Shown here: positions 22,194 through 31,356 of the stretch, piece by piece | Position numbering within the stretch: the stretch's first letter is position 1 | How the letters are laid out: every line of letters starts with the position of its first letter | Origin: Achromobacter sp. UMC46 | GTDB lineage: Bacteria; Pseudomonadota; Gammaproteobacteria; Burkholderiales; Burkholderiaceae_B | NCBI RefSeq assembly: GCF_014170335.1 | Contig: NZ_LZZS01000031.1 | Coordinates: 1 to 64,000 of the forward strand | Direction of reading: 5' to 3' | DNA length: 64,000 nt | Made by a program: the position numbers and the translations under genes | Notes under the pieces: model-generated | What the model saw: the letters and a program-made list of their open reading frames with translations, nothing else | The model's database searches: none | What the model was told of the DNA's origin: nothing

Positions 22194-23414
22194 TCAGCTG
22201 GCGGTGATGACGCGGCCCTTGGCCAGCGCCTGCGGCCACACCGAGACCAGTTCGTTGTTCTGCCACTGGACCATGATGGGTTGCGCCAGGGTGTTCAGCC
22301 CGTTGGCGTCGAAATGCACGCCGCCGCCCGACATCACGCCGGCCCAGCCTTCGCTGTACTTCCGGGCGCGCAGCGCCTTCGATACCGCCTCGGGCTTGTC
22401 GGACGCCGCCACTTCCAGGGCCGCGGCCAGCACGCCGGCGCAGACCGCATGTTCCAGGGCCTCGTGCGGCATGAAGGTGCCGAAGCGCTTGCGGTAGCGC
22501 TCGGTGTATTCCGGCGCCTGGTCGTAGTTGGCCGGCGCGATCGACAGCACGGCCTGCGAGTATTGGCCCAGCGCCTTGGCGAAATCGGGGATCACGTAGC
22601 CCGCCGCGCCGCCCACGACCGGCACCGTCAGCCGCTGCTGGCGCATCACGCGGATGATCAGCAGGCTGTCGTTCAGGTAGGAGATCGGGAACACGATCTG
22701 GGCGTCGGACGCGCGCAGCTTGCTGATCAGCGGCGTGACGTCGGTGATGCCCAGCGGATAGGCCTCATCCAGCACGATCTGGGCGCCGGCCGCCTTGGCC
22801 GCGTTGCGCACGCCCACGGCTTGCGACGTGCCGTAGGCCGTGTCTTCGTACAGCAGCGCGATCTTCTTGATGGCGGACGCGCCCGCCACGACGGACGCCG
22901 CATAGTCGTACTGCGCGCGGCCCAATACCGAGCCTTTGGACACCACCTGGAAGATGTGCTTGAAGCCGCGTTCGGTCAGCACGTCGGAGAACGACATGGT
23001 CAACAGCGGGATGCCGCGGCGTTCGGTCACTTCGGACACGGCCAGCGTCAGCGACGAGGCGTAGGCGCCGATCAGCGCCACGCAGCGGTTCTGCGTGATC
23101 AGGCGCTGCGCCACGGTGGCGGCGGTGGTGGGCTGCGAGGTGGCGTCGGCGATGATCAGCTTGAGCTTGGCGCCGCCCAGCGACTTGATGCCGCCCGCCG
23201 CGTTGATCTCGTCCGCGGCCAGTTCCAGGCCCTGCCGGGAATTGATGCCGAACTGCGCGTTGGCGCCGGACAGCGGCAGGATCACGCCGACATTGATGTC
23301 GGCCGGGGCAGCCAGTGCGCGGCCGGGCAGGGTGGCCGCCAGCGCGGCCGCACCCAGTCCAGCGACAAATTCCCGGCGCCCGTGGCGCACGGCCTGCTTG
23401 GGGTTGTTTTTCAT
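22194..23414 (-). CDS. Liv-type ABC transporter substrate-binding protein
   Basis: A 406-residue periplasmic binding protein (type I, Leu/Ile/Val-binding fold) that gives the ABC importer its specificity. It has a possible twin-arginine leader (HGRREFVAGLGAAALA, cleavage near ALAAP). The mature fold begins INVGVILPLSGANAQFGINSRQGLELA and continues with CVALIGAYASSLTLAVSEV and IALLYEDTAYGTSQAVGVRNAAKAAGA. I chose the ATG at 23414 because GGAGA is 8 nt upstream; a longer frame reaches into the operator region. It is the first gene of the leftward operon and diverges from the carboxymuconolactone decarboxylase-like gene. The ligand is unknown, likely a small carboxylate given the neighbours. Confidence 0.88.
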   Translation of the reverse strand: MKNNPKQAVRHGRREFVAGLGAAALAATLPGRALAAPADINVGVILPLSGANAQFGINSRQGLELAADEINAAGGIKSLGGAKLKLIIADATSQPTTAATVAQRLITQNRCVALIGAYASSLTLAVSEVTERRGIPLLTMSFSDVLTERGFKHIFQVVSKGSVLGRAQYDYAASVVAGASAIKKIALLYEDTAYGTSQAVGVRNAAKAAGAQIVLDEAYPLGITDVTPLISKLRASDAQIVFPISYLNDSLLIIRVMRQQRLTVPVVGGAAGYVIPDFAKALGQYSQAVLSIAPANYDQAPEYTERYRKRFGTFMPHEALEHAVCAGVLAAALEVAASDKPEAVSKALRARKYSEGWAGVMSGGGVHFDANGLNTLAQPIMVQWQNNELVSVWPQALAKGRVITAS

Positions 23415-23508
23415 GCTTGTCTCCTGGCTTTTTGTGGGTATGGGCGCACGGCAGCCAGCCCGGCGCGTTGCCGCATTATTGTGCTCATTTTTTAAGCAGT
23501 CAAGCATA

Positions 23509-23562
23509 TTGTCTGACAATCAGACTATTGACGATCGGGCAAAAATTGACTGACAATCAGAC
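23509..23562. promoter_or_regulatory. Paired FCD-GntR operator sites between divergent operons
   Basis: TTGTCTGACAA (23509-23519) is a perfect palindrome of the FadR-subfamily form TNGTNNNACNA. TTGACTGACAA (23546-23556) is a one-base variant 37 bp away. Both are embedded in a longer repeat, GTCTGACAATCAGAC (23511-23525) and GACTGACAATCAGAC (23548-23562). They lie between livK and the rightward operon, so one regulator could control both. The GntR at 18028 is the best candidate. Confidence 0.7.
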
Positions 23563-23620
23563 AAAACAGACCGAGCACAAGCCGGTTCGACGCCCGTCAC
23601 CATCATCAAACGAGGAACCC

Positions 23621-24034
23621 ATGGCAGACATCAAATCCGAAACCCAAGCCCTGTTCGACCAAGGCCTGACCCTGCGCCGCGAAGTGCTGGGCACCGAATA
23701 CGTGGACGGTTCGCTGGCCCGCGCCAACGACTTCATGATGGCCTTCCAGCACATCACGACCGAGTGGTGCTGGGGCTACACCTGGGGCCGACCGGGCCTG
23801 GAGAAGAAGACGCGCAGCATGCTGAACCTGGCCATGCTGACGGCGCTGAACCGTCCGGCCGAGATCAAGCTGCACGTCAAAGGCGCGCTGAACAACGGCG
23901 TGACCGTCGAAGAGATCAAGGAGATCCTGCTGCAAGCCACCGTGTATTGCGGCATCCCCGCCGGCCTGGACGCCTTCAAGGTAGCCAACCAGGTGCTGGA
24001 AGAAGCCGGCGCCTTCAAGGAGCCGCAAGCATGA
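23621..24034 (+). CDS. Carboxymuconolactone decarboxylase-family protein
   Basis: A 137-residue protein of the CMD/AhpD-like helical fold. It carries the PcaC-type blocks LFDQGLTLRREVLGTEYVDGSL, WCWGYTWGRPGLEKKTRSMLNLAMLTALNR, ELKLHVKGALNNGVTVEEIKE and ILLQATVYCGIPAGLDAF. Length and motifs are those of 4-carboxymuconolactone decarboxylase (gamma-CMD), which takes part in protocatechuate degradation. Paralogues in other pathways are common, so a different substrate is likely because no other pca genes are nearby. The ATG at 23621 has GAGGAA 5 nt upstream. It is the first gene of the rightward operon and overlaps the next by 4 nt. Confidence 0.85.
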   Translation: MADIKSETQALFDQGLTLRREVLGTEYVDGSLARANDFMMAFQHITTEWCWGYTWGRPGLEKKTRSMLNLAMLTALNRPAEIKLHVKGALNNGVTVEEIKEILLQATVYCGIPAGLDAFKVANQVLEEAGAFKEPQA

Positions 24035-24945
24035 GCGCGCCGCAAGAACGCGTGGGTGTGGTCGGCATCGGCAGCATGGGCTGGCCGATGGCGGCGCGCT
24101 TGGTGCAGGCGGGTTATGCGGTGGCGGTGTTCGACGCCGTGCCGGGCCAGGCGGACAAGTTCGCCAAGGAAGTGGGCGGCCAGGCCACCGCCACCTGCGC
24201 CGCGCTGGCGGCGCAATCCGACATCGTCTTCACGATGCTGCCCACCAGCGCTATCGTGGAACAGGTACTGTCCGGCGAACAAGGCGTGCTGGCCGGCCTG
24301 CGGCCGGGCAGCGTCGTGGTGGAGATGAGCTCCGGCGTGCCGGCGCACACGCAGCGGCTGGCTCAGGCGGTGGCCGCCGCGGGCGGCCAGATGGTGGACG
24401 CGCCCGTGTCGGGCGGGGTGCCGCGCGCGCGCACCGGTGAACTCGCGATCATGTTCGGCGGGCCCGCCGCCACGCTGGAACGCGTGCGCCCGGCGCTGTC
24501 GGCGATGGGCACGTCGATCACCGCCGTGGGCGACGTGGGCAGCGCCCATGCCATGAAGGCGCTGAACAACCTGGTGTCGGCGGGCGGCTTCTTGATCGGC
24601 GTCGAAGCGATGCTGATCGGCCAGCAGTTCGGCCTGGACCCCAACGTGATCGTGGACGTGTTGAACGCGTCGACGGGCATGAACAATTCCACGCAGAAGA
24701 AGTTCAAGCAATTCGTGCTGTCGCGCGAGTTCAATTCGGGCTTCGGCCTGGACCTGATGGTCAAGGACCTGGGCATTGCGCTGGGCATCGCCACCGATAC
24801 CGGCACGCCCACGCCGTTCGCGTCGCTGTGCCGCGAACTGTGGGCGTCTGCGGGCAAGACCCTGGGCAAGGGACAGGACCACACCGCCGTGGCGCGCCTG
24901 TCCGAGCAACTGGCCGGCGTGGAGCTGGCCGCCAAGAAAGGCTAG
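24031..24945 (+). CDS. 3-hydroxyisobutyrate dehydrogenase-family oxidoreductase
   Basis: A 304-residue NAD(P)-dependent beta-hydroxyacid dehydrogenase. The Rossmann motif is GVVGIGSMGWPMAARL. The substrate-binding block is VDAPVSGGVPRARTGEL. The catalytic lysine lies in AMKALNNLVSAG. The C-terminal helix contains DLMVKDLGIALGIA. The family oxidises 3-hydroxyacids (3-hydroxyisobutyrate, tartronate semialdehyde, threonate and others); the exact substrate is not readable. ATGA overlap with the CMD-like gene shows tight coupling. It is a paralogue of the ltnD gene at 32325 but is in a different operon. Confidence 0.85.
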   Translation: MSAPQERVGVVGIGSMGWPMAARLVQAGYAVAVFDAVPGQADKFAKEVGGQATATCAALAAQSDIVFTMLPTSAIVEQVLSGEQGVLAGLRPGSVVVEMSSGVPAHTQRLAQAVAAAGGQMVDAPVSGGVPRARTGELAIMFGGPAATLERVRPALSAMGTSITAVGDVGSAHAMKALNNLVSAGGFLIGVEAMLIGQQFGLDPNVIVDVLNASTGMNNSTQKKFKQFVLSREFNSGFGLDLMVKDLGIALGIATDTGTPTPFASLCRELWASAGKTLGKGQDHTAVARLSEQLAGVELAAKKG

Positions 24946-24958
24946 GCCCTTCGGCACC

Positions 24959-24984
24959 GGCGCGGCCGTGGCCGCGCCGCCTTT
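24959..24984 (+). terminator. GC hairpin with short T-run
   Basis: GGCGCGGCC (24959-24967) pairs with GGCCGCGCC (24970-24978), then GCCTTTT. It stands between the dehydrogenase and the Bug receptor genes. It may reduce read-through or set relative expression, since the downstream gene has its own strong ribosome binding site. Confidence 0.45.
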
Positions 24985-25060
24985 TCAACCTGCATCACAA
25001 CAACCGCCAGGACTAGGCGGAGGGCCGGCTGTCGCCGGCAGAAACAGCGAGGAGCAAAAC

Positions 25061-26038
25061 ATGAAGAAGACTTTTCTGGCGACCCTGGGCGCCGGCCTGA
25101 TCGCGCTTGGCGCCAACGCGTCCGCGCAAGACTATCCCACGCGCGCCATCTCGATGGTGGTGCCGTACGCGGCGGGAGGTTCCACCGACGGCCTGGCCCG
25201 CATCGTGGCCCAGGCCATGGGCGAGAACCTGGGCCAGACCGTGGTTGTGGAAAACCTGGGCGGCGGCGGCACGATGATCGGCAACCAGCGCGTGACGCGC
25301 GCCGCGCCGGACGGCTACACGATCACCTTTGGCAACATGGGGTCGCTGGCCATCGCGCCGTCGCTGTACCCCAAGAGCAAGTTCGATCCGCGGCGCGACA
25401 TGAGCGCGGTCGGGCTGGTGGCGACCGTGCCGATGGTGCTGTCCGTCAGCAAGAAAAGCGGCATCGCCACGTTGCCGGACTTCGTCGCGCGCTTGAAGAA
25501 GAACGGCGCGGACGTGAACTTCGGCAATGCGGGATCCGGCTCCACCAGCCATATCGCCGCGGCCTACTTCATGCACGTGACCCATACGCAAGGGATGCAG
25601 ATCCCCTACCGGGGCGCAGGCCCGGCGATCGCCGATCTGATGGCGGGCACGGTGGATGCGGTGATCGACCAGACCGTCACGATGATCCCCATCCATGAAG
25701 GCAAGCGCGTCACGGCGCTGGCAGTGGCGTCCGCCACCCGCCTGCCGCAGATTCCCGACGTACCGACGTTTGCCGAGGCGGGTGTGCCGGACTTCAACAT
25801 GAGCGTATGGAACGGCATCGCCGCGCCCGCGGGCACGCCGCCCGCCGTGATCGCGCGGCTGGAGCAGGCCTTGGCCGCGGCGTTGAAGAGCCCGGGCGTG
25901 CGCGAGTCGCTGAACAAGCTGGCCGCCCAGGCGCCGGCCGAGAAAGAGCAGGGCGCAGCCGCGTTCCAGGCGTTGATCGCCCGCGATGTGCCGAATTTCG
26001 CGACCTTGATCAAGGATGCCGGCATCACGGTAAATTGA
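25061..26038 (+). CDS. Bug/TctC-type tripartite tricarboxylate transporter receptor
   Basis: A 325-residue periplasmic receptor with a signal peptide (residues 1-22, cleavage after SAQ/ASA). Family blocks are YPTRAISMVVPYAAGGSTDGLARIVA, VVVENLGGGGTMIGNQRV, PDGYTITFGNMGSLA, PYRGAGPAIADLMAGTVDAVIDQ, and IPDVPTFAEAGVPDFNMSVWNGIAAPAGTPP. The Bug family is greatly expanded in Bordetella and Achromobacter, and its members bind diverse carboxylates, amides and aromatic acids. No TctA/TctB membrane partners are in the window; orphan receptors are the rule in these organisms. GAGGAG upstream supports the ATG at 25061. Confidence 0.92.
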   Translation: MKKTFLATLGAGLIALGANASAQDYPTRAISMVVPYAAGGSTDGLARIVAQAMGENLGQTVVVENLGGGGTMIGNQRVTRAAPDGYTITFGNMGSLAIAPSLYPKSKFDPRRDMSAVGLVATVPMVLSVSKKSGIATLPDFVARLKKNGADVNFGNAGSGSTSHIAAAYFMHVTHTQGMQIPYRGAGPAIADLMAGTVDAVIDQTVTMIPIHEGKRVTALAVASATRLPQIPDVPTFAEAGVPDFNMSVWNGIAAPAGTPPAVIARLEQALAAALKSPGVRESLNKLAAQAPAEKEQGAAAFQALIARDVPNFATLIKDAGITVN

Positions 26039-26077
26039 TCCCTCCTACGGTTTGATTCCTTTCTGGGAGCCCCCCGC

Positions 26078-26983
26078 ATGCGTCCGACCCTTTCCGATTC
26101 TTCCTCGCAAGAACCGCCCCTGTGCCTGGCGCCGCTGCCAGAGATGGACGCGGCGGCTTTTGAGGCGCCGCCCGGCGCGTGCGATACACACGCGCATGTC
26201 GTGGCCGCGGACGCCGCGGCCTATCCTTTGGTGCCGGAGCGCACCTACACGCCGCCGCCGGCCCCCGAGTCCGCTTATCTGGGCATGCTGAAGCAGACCG
26301 GCATGTCGCGCGGCGTGCTGGTGCAGATCAGCGTCTACGGCACCGACAACCGCTACATGCTGGAGGTGCTGCGCCGCCATCCCGACCAGTTGCGCGGCAT
26401 CGGCGTGGTGGCGCCCACCGTGACGGACAGCGAGCTGGCGGACATGCATGCGGCCGGCGTGCGTGGCTTGCGCATCAATGTGCTGTTCGGCGGCGGCATC
26501 GGCTTTGACGCGATGGAGACGCTGGCGCATCGCATCGCCGGCCTGGGCTGGCACATGCAGTTCCTGATGGACGCGCGCCAGCTGCCCGAGCTGTTGCCGC
26601 GCATGCGCAAGCTGCCGGTGCCGGGCGTGGTGGACCACATGGGCCACATGCCGGTCGCCGAAGGCGTGGACAGTGCGGGCTTCCAGGCCTTGCAGCATCT
26701 GGTCCGGGACCATGGCTGGTGGGTCAAGCTGTCGGGCGCCTATCGCATCAGCGACCGCTTCGACGATTTCAGCGACGTGACGCCCTGGGCGCAGGCGCTG
26801 ATCCAGACGGCGCCGGACCGCATGCTGTGGGGCAGCGACTGGCCGCACGTGCATCAGACGCGCATGGTCAACACGGGCCGCCTGCGCAACCAGCTGGCGC
26901 TGTGGGCGCCGGACGCCGCGCTGCGCCGACGCATCCTGGTCGACAACCCCGAACGCCTTTACGGTTTCTCGCCAGCGCTGTAA
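26078..26983 (+). CDS. Amidohydrolase-2 family hydrolase, PDC lactonase-like
   Basis: A 301-residue TIM-barrel hydrolase. It carries the CDTHAHV metal motif, RGVLVQISVYGTDNRYMLEVLR, GVRGLRINVLFGGG, VVDHMGHMPV, WVKLSGAYRIS and the C-terminal WGSDWPHVHQ with the catalytic Asp. These are the blocks of 2-pyrone-4,6-dicarboxylate lactonase (LigI) and related lactonases of the cog3618 group. A lactone substrate fits the neighbouring CMD-like protein and the MBL lactonase-like enzyme at 16051. The first ATG after the Bug gene is used. It is 32 bp ahead of the permease gene, so in the same operon. Confidence 0.82.
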   Translation: MRPTLSDSSSQEPPLCLAPLPEMDAAAFEAPPGACDTHAHVVAADAAAYPLVPERTYTPPPAPESAYLGMLKQTGMSRGVLVQISVYGTDNRYMLEVLRRHPDQLRGIGVVAPTVTDSELADMHAAGVRGLRINVLFGGGIGFDAMETLAHRIAGLGWHMQFLMDARQLPELLPRMRKLPVPGVVDHMGHMPVAEGVDSAGFQALQHLVRDHGWWVKLSGAYRISDRFDDFSDVTPWAQALIQTAPDRMLWGSDWPHVHQTRMVNTGRLRNQLALWAPDAALRRRILVDNPERLYGFSPAL

Positions 26984-27015
26984 TCCCCTGACCGCCAATC
27001 ACCAAGAGGCAAGCC

Positions 27016-28245
27016 ATGCAATGGTATAGAGAGCTGAACAAGACGGAACGGCGCACCTTCGTCGCCGCGTTCGGAGGCTGGGCCATCGACGCCCTGGACT
27101 TCATGGTGTTCACCTTCGTGATCGCCACGCTGATGACGTTATGGGGCATCGACAAGGGCCAGGCCGGCATGCTTGGCACCGTCACGCTGCTGTTTTCCGC
27201 CATCGGCGGATGGCTGGCGGGCATCCTCGCCGACCGGTATGGCCGCGTGCGCGTGCTGCAATACACGATCCTGTGGTTCTCGGCTTGCACGGTGGCGATC
27301 GGGTTCGCGCAGAACTTCGAGCAGTTGTTCGTACTGCGGGCCTTGCAGGGCCTGGGCTTTGGCGGCGAGTGGGCCGTGGGCTCGGTGTTGATGGGCGAAA
27401 TCGTGCGGGCCGAACATCGCGGCAAGGCGGTGGGCACCGTGCAAAGCGGCTGGGCGGTCGGGTGGGGCGTCGCGGCCATCCTGTATACGGTCGCGTTCTC
27501 TGTCCTGCCCGCCGAATGGGCCTGGCGCAGCCTGTTCTGGGTCGGCGTGCTGCCGGCCTTCCTGGTGCTGTACATCCGCAAGAACGTGCCCGAGCCCGAG
27601 GTGTTCCAGCGCGCCCAGGCCAAGGTGCAGGCCGGCGAGGCCCGCGCGTCGTTCTGGACGATCTTCTCGCCCGCGCTGTTGAAAACCACGGTCATCACCG
27701 CCGTGCTGTGCACCGGGGTGCAGGGCGGCTACTACGCCATCACCACGTGGCTGCCGACCTACCTGAAGGTCGAGCGCCAACTGTCCGTGCTGAACACGGG
27801 CGGCTACCTGATGGTCATCATCTTCGGGTCGTTCTGCGGATACATCGCCGGCGCCTATCTGGCCGACCGCATGGGTCGCCGCGCCAACCTGCTGATTTTC
27901 TCGGTGCTGTCCACGGTCAGCGTCTACGTCTACACGCAGTTGCCGCTGACCGACGGCCAGATGCTGTTCCTGGGCTTTCCGCTGGGCTTTGCCGCGTCCG
28001 GCATCTTCAGCGGCATCGGCGCCTATCTGACCGAACTGTTCCCGTCCGGCGTGCGCGCGTCGGGGCAGGGGTTCGCGTACAACTTCGGCCGCGGCATCGG
28101 TGCGCTGTTCCCCAGCCTGGTGGGGTTCTTGAGCCAGACGCACGGCCTGGGCTGGGCGATCGGGGCATTCGCAACCGGGGCCTACGCCGTGGTGATCGTG
28201 ACGGCGTTGCTGCTGCCCGAAACGAAGGGGCGCGTGCTGGAGTGA
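27016..28245 (+). CDS. MFS permease, aromatic-acid/sialate-like
   Basis: A 409-residue, 12-helix major facilitator. The N-terminal block GGWAIDALDFMVFTFVIATLM has the acidic residues of the aromatic acid:H+ symporter (AAHS) and sialate:H+ groups. The loop-2/3 motif ADRYGRVRVLQ and its second-half repeat ADRMGRRANLLIF are present, as is LQGLGFGGEWAVGSVLMGEIV. It likely imports an organic acid by proton symport and ends the rightward operon with CMD-like, dehydrogenase, Bug and lactonase-like genes. A terminator follows. Together with the Liv and Bug receptors the locus has three possible uptake routes. Confidence 0.85.
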   Translation: MQWYRELNKTERRTFVAAFGGWAIDALDFMVFTFVIATLMTLWGIDKGQAGMLGTVTLLFSAIGGWLAGILADRYGRVRVLQYTILWFSACTVAIGFAQNFEQLFVLRALQGLGFGGEWAVGSVLMGEIVRAEHRGKAVGTVQSGWAVGWGVAAILYTVAFSVLPAEWAWRSLFWVGVLPAFLVLYIRKNVPEPEVFQRAQAKVQAGEARASFWTIFSPALLKTTVITAVLCTGVQGGYYAITTWLPTYLKVERQLSVLNTGGYLMVIIFGSFCGYIAGAYLADRMGRRANLLIFSVLSTVSVYVYTQLPLTDGQMLFLGFPLGFAASGIFSGIGAYLTELFPSGVRASGQGFAYNFGRGIGALFPSLVGFLSQTHGLGWAIGAFATGAYAVVIVTALLLPETKGRVLE

Positions 28246-28271
28246 CGCCAGCGCGTCCCGCAGGTGAGGCC

Positions 28272-28314
28272 GGCGGTCGGTCGCGGGCGTCACCCGCAAG
28301 CGTCCGCCTTTTTT
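28272..28314 (+). terminator. Terminator after the catabolic operon
   Basis: GGCGG (28272-28276) and an inner GCGGG (28283-28287) pair with CCCGC (28293-28297) and CCGCC (28304-28308). TTTTTT follows. It ends the rightward operon ahead of otnC. The remaining 168 bp to 28483 hold an AT-richer stretch (28315-28385), where TGTATGAT at about 28358 may be the otn promoter's -10 region; no convincing -35 was found. Confidence 0.65.
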
Positions 28315-28482
28315 GATTGGATACGGGTTTACCCGGTAGCTGTTCAAAAGCCATAATTTGTATGATGACCCGATAACTTCTACACAAGAGACAGGTCACC
28401 ATGCTGGTTGCGACGCCGATTTTCCCTCCCGATGTGCCGCGGGTTTTCTTGCGGTCCCGCCCCGGCTTGCCAGGGGCGTTCC

Positions 28483-29121
28483 ATGACTGAAGAATCCCGC
28501 GTCCGCGAAGAGATCTGCACCGTCGGCGCCAGCCTGTACCACCGCGGCTACACCGTGGGCGCCGCCGGCAACATCAGCGCCCGCCTGGACGACGGCTGGC
28601 TGATCACGCCCACCGACGCCTGCCTGGGCCGGCTGGATCCGGCCGAACTGGCCAAGGTCGATCTCGACGGCCAATGGGTCTCGGGCGCCAAGCCTTCCAA
28701 GACCCTGGTGCTGCATCAGGGCATCTACCGGGCCAGCCCCGAATCGCGCGGCATCATCCACACGCACTCCACGCACCTGGTCGCGCTGACGCTCGCCGGC
28801 GTCTGGCGGCCCGACGAAGTGCTGCCGCCCATCACCCCGTATCAGGTCATGAAGGTGGGCCGCATCCCGTTGATCGGCTACCGCCGTCCCGGTGACCCGC
28901 AAGCCGCCGCCGAGGTGGCCGCGGTGGCGGGGCAGGTGCGCGGCGCGCTGTTCGAGCGGCTGGGGCCGGTGGTGTGGGAACGCTCGGTCGCGCAGGCGTC
29001 CTATGCGCTGGAAGAGCTGGAAGAAACGGCTCGCCTCTGGCTGATGAGCACTCCCCGGCCGGCGCCGCTTGCCGCTGACGCGATTGAAGAACTGCGCGCG
29101 ACCTTCGGCGCGCGCTACTGA
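28483..29121 (+). CDS. otnC: 3-oxo-tetronate 4-phosphate decarboxylase
   Basis: A 212-residue class II aldolase/adducin-type enzyme. It decarboxylates 3-oxo-tetronate 4-phosphate to dihydroxyacetone phosphate in the D-erythronate and L-threonate pathways. Metal-site motifs are GAAGNISARL, PSKTLVLHQGIYRA and the IIHTHSTHLVAL histidine cluster. The C-terminal VVWERSVAQASYALEELEETARLWLM is typical. The ATG at 28483 follows GGGGCG, a modest ribosome binding site. It is the first gene of the otn operon. The call as OtnC, rather than another aldolase such as fuculose-phosphate aldolase, relies on the neighbouring otnI and otnK. Confidence 0.88.
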   Translation: MTEESRVREEICTVGASLYHRGYTVGAAGNISARLDDGWLITPTDACLGRLDPAELAKVDLDGQWVSGAKPSKTLVLHQGIYRASPESRGIIHTHSTHLVALTLAGVWRPDEVLPPITPYQVMKVGRIPLIGYRRPGDPQAAAEVAAVAGQVRGALFERLGPVVWERSVAQASYALEELEETARLWLMSTPRPAPLAADAIEELRATFGARY

Positions 29122-29191
29122 CCCGACATTCGTATAAAGCCGCCCGGACGCGCTGCGCGTCACACGGCGGCGCACCCTCCTGGAGACTTGC

Positions 29192-30520
29192 ATGCCCCCG
29201 ATGGAATTGGCGTCGACCGCGCCCGCTGCCGCGACGCAGCCTGAATCCCGCGAGACCGCCCGTGCCTACGCCAAGGTGTTCTGGCGCCTGGTGCCGTTCT
29301 TGATGCTCTGCTACGTGATCGCGTACCTGGACCGCGTCAACGTCGGCTTCGCCAAGCTGCAGATGTCGCAAGACCTGGGCTTCAGTGAAACCGTGTTTGG
29401 CCTGGGCGCCGGCGTGTTCTTCATCGGCTACTTCCTGTTCGAAGTGCCCAGCAATCTGCTCATGCACCGGTTGGGCGCGCGGATCTGGATCGCGCGCATC
29501 ATGATCACGTGGGGCATCCTGTCCGGCATGTTCATGTTCGTCGAAACGCCCACCGGCTTCTACATCCTGCGCTTCCTGCTGGGGCTGGCCGAAGCCGGCT
29601 TCTATCCGGGCGTGATCCTGTACCTGACCTACTGGTATCCGGCCCACCGCCGCGCCAAGATCATCGCGCTATTCATGTCCGCGATCCCGGTGGCCGGCAT
29701 CTTCGGCAACCCGCTGTCCGGCTGGATCATGGAGGCCTTCCACGGCACGCATGGCTTGCAGGGCTGGCAGTGGATGTTCCTGATCGAAGCGATTCCGGCA
29801 TTGGCGATCGGGGTGGTCACCGTGATGTACCTGGACAACGGCATCGCCAGCGCCAAGTGGCTAACTGCCGAAGAGAAGCAGATCCTGACCCGCGAGATCG
29901 AGCAGGACCAGAAGCAGACGGGCACGCAGAAGCACTCGCTGCGCGCCGTGTTTTCGGACAAGCGCGTGTGGTGGATGTGCCTGATCTATTTCGCCTTCGT
30001 CGCCGGCCAGTACGGACTGACGTTCTGGATGCCGACGCTGATCGAGTCGACGGGCGTCACGGGCGCCTTCAACATCGGGCTGCTGAGCGCCATCCCGTTC
30101 CTCTGCGCCATCATCGTGATGAACCTGCTGGGCCACTCGGCCGACAAGCGGCGCGAACGCCGCTGGCACCTGATCGTGCCGGCGCTGGCGGGCGCGGTGG
30201 GTTTCGCCGCGGCGGCCTCCTTCGCCGACAACACCGTGGTGTCGCTGATCTGCCTGTCGATCGCCGCGGCCGGCGTGCTGACCTGCGCGCCGCTGTTCTG
30301 GTCGCTGCCGACCGCCTTCCTGTCGGGCACCGCGGCGGCGGCGGGCATCGCCATCGTCAACTCGGTCGGCAACCTGGCCGGCTTCGCCAGCCCCTACATG
30401 ATCGGCTACCTGAAAGACCTGACCAGCTCGACCGCATCCGGCATGTATGTGCTGGCCGCCGTGCTGGTGATCGGCGCCATCGCGGTCTGGTTCACGCCGG
30501 CCAAGCTGGTCAACCGTTGA
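29192..30520 (+). CDS. MFS permease, anion:cation symporter family
   Basis: A 442-residue permease with 12 predicted helices. N-terminal blocks are [56 protein letters not shown], and [23 protein letters not shown]. This is the ACS (anion:cation symporter) pattern that includes D-galactonate, glucarate and phthalate carriers. In an operon with tetronate enzymes it most likely imports D-erythronate and L-threonate; that is inference. GGAG is 10 nt before the ATG. It starts 70 bp after otnC. Confidence 0.9.
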   Translation: MPPMELASTAPAAATQPESRETARAYAKVFWRLVPFLMLCYVIAYLDRVNVGFAKLQMSQDLGFSETVFGLGAGVFFIGYFLFEVPSNLLMHRLGARIWIARIMITWGILSGMFMFVETPTGFYILRFLLGLAEAGFYPGVILYLTYWYPAHRRAKIIALFMSAIPVAGIFGNPLSGWIMEAFHGTHGLQGWQWMFLIEAIPALAIGVVTVMYLDNGIASAKWLTAEEKQILTREIEQDQKQTGTQKHSLRAVFSDKRVWWMCLIYFAFVAGQYGLTFWMPTLIESTGVTGAFNIGLLSAIPFLCAIIVMNLLGHSADKRRERRWHLIVPALAGAVGFAAAASFADNTVVSLICLSIAAAGVLTCAPLFWSLPTAFLSGTAAAAGIAIVNSVGNLAGFASPYMIGYLKDLTSSTASGMYVLAAVLVIGAIAVWFTPAKLVNR

Positions 30521-30560
30521 TGGCCACGCGCCGACCGCTCTTCGACTTCAAGGAACCGCC

Positions 30561-31346
30561 ATGCCGCGCCTAGCCGCCAACCTGACGATGATGTACGCCG
30601 AACACTTCTTCCTGGACCGTTTCCAGGCCGCTGCGGGGGACGGGTTCGCGGGCGTCGAATTCCTGTTCCCCTATGAATTCGCCGCCGCCGACTTGAAGGC
30701 CAGGTTGCAGGACAACGGCTTGACGCAGGCGCTCTTCAACGCACCGCCCGGGGATTGGGCCGCCGGCGAACGCGGCATCGCGTCGCTGCCGGGCCGGCAA
30801 AGCGAGTTCCAGCGCGGCATCGACCAGGCGCTGGAATACGCCGCCCAGCTGGGCAACCGCAGCCTGCATGTGATGGCGGGCCTGATCCGCCCGGGCGAGG
30901 ACCGCGCGGCGCATCGCGAGGTTTACCTTGCGAATCTGGCGCTTGCGGCGCGCGCGGCCGCGTCCGCCGGCATCACCATCGTGATCGAACCCATCAACAC
31001 GCGCGACATCCCCGGCTTCTTCCTGAACCGGCAGGACGACGCGCAAGCCATCTGCGCCCAGGTCGGCCAGCCCAACCTGAAGGTGCAGTTCGACTGCTAC
31101 CACTGTCAGATCGTCGAAGGCGACATCGCCGTGAAGCTGCAGCGCGACATGGCCGGCATCGGCCACATCCAGATCGCCGGCGTGCCCGACCGGCACGAGC
31201 CCGACCTGGGCGAACTGAATTACCCCTACCTGTTCGAGCGGATCGACGCGCTGGGCTACGCCGGCTGGATCGGCTGCGAATACCGCCCCAAGGCCGGCAC
31301 CTCCGCAGGACTGGGCTGGGCCAAACCTTATCTTGCCAACCATTGA
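30561..31346 (+). CDS. otnI: 2-oxo-tetronate isomerase
   Basis: A 261-residue AP-endonuclease/xylose-isomerase-like TIM barrel of the hydroxypyruvate isomerase family. It interconverts 2-oxo-tetronate and 3-oxo-tetronate. Motifs are [66 protein letters not shown] (catalytic Glu), [24 protein letters not shown] and CEYRPK (second Glu). Length is standard. It begins 40 bp after the permease gene and is 10 bp before denD. The OtnI name, instead of hydroxypyruvate isomerase (Hyi), is based on the operon. Confidence 0.9.
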   Translation: MPRLAANLTMMYAEHFFLDRFQAAAGDGFAGVEFLFPYEFAAADLKARLQDNGLTQALFNAPPGDWAAGERGIASLPGRQSEFQRGIDQALEYAAQLGNRSLHVMAGLIRPGEDRAAHREVYLANLALAARAAASAGITIVIEPINTRDIPGFFLNRQDDAQAICAQVGQPNLKVQFDCYHCQIVEGDIAVKLQRDMAGIGHIQIAGVPDRHEPDLGELNYPYLFERIDALGYAGWIGCEYRPKAGTSAGLGWAKPYLANH

Positions 31347-31356
31347 GCCTCCCACC

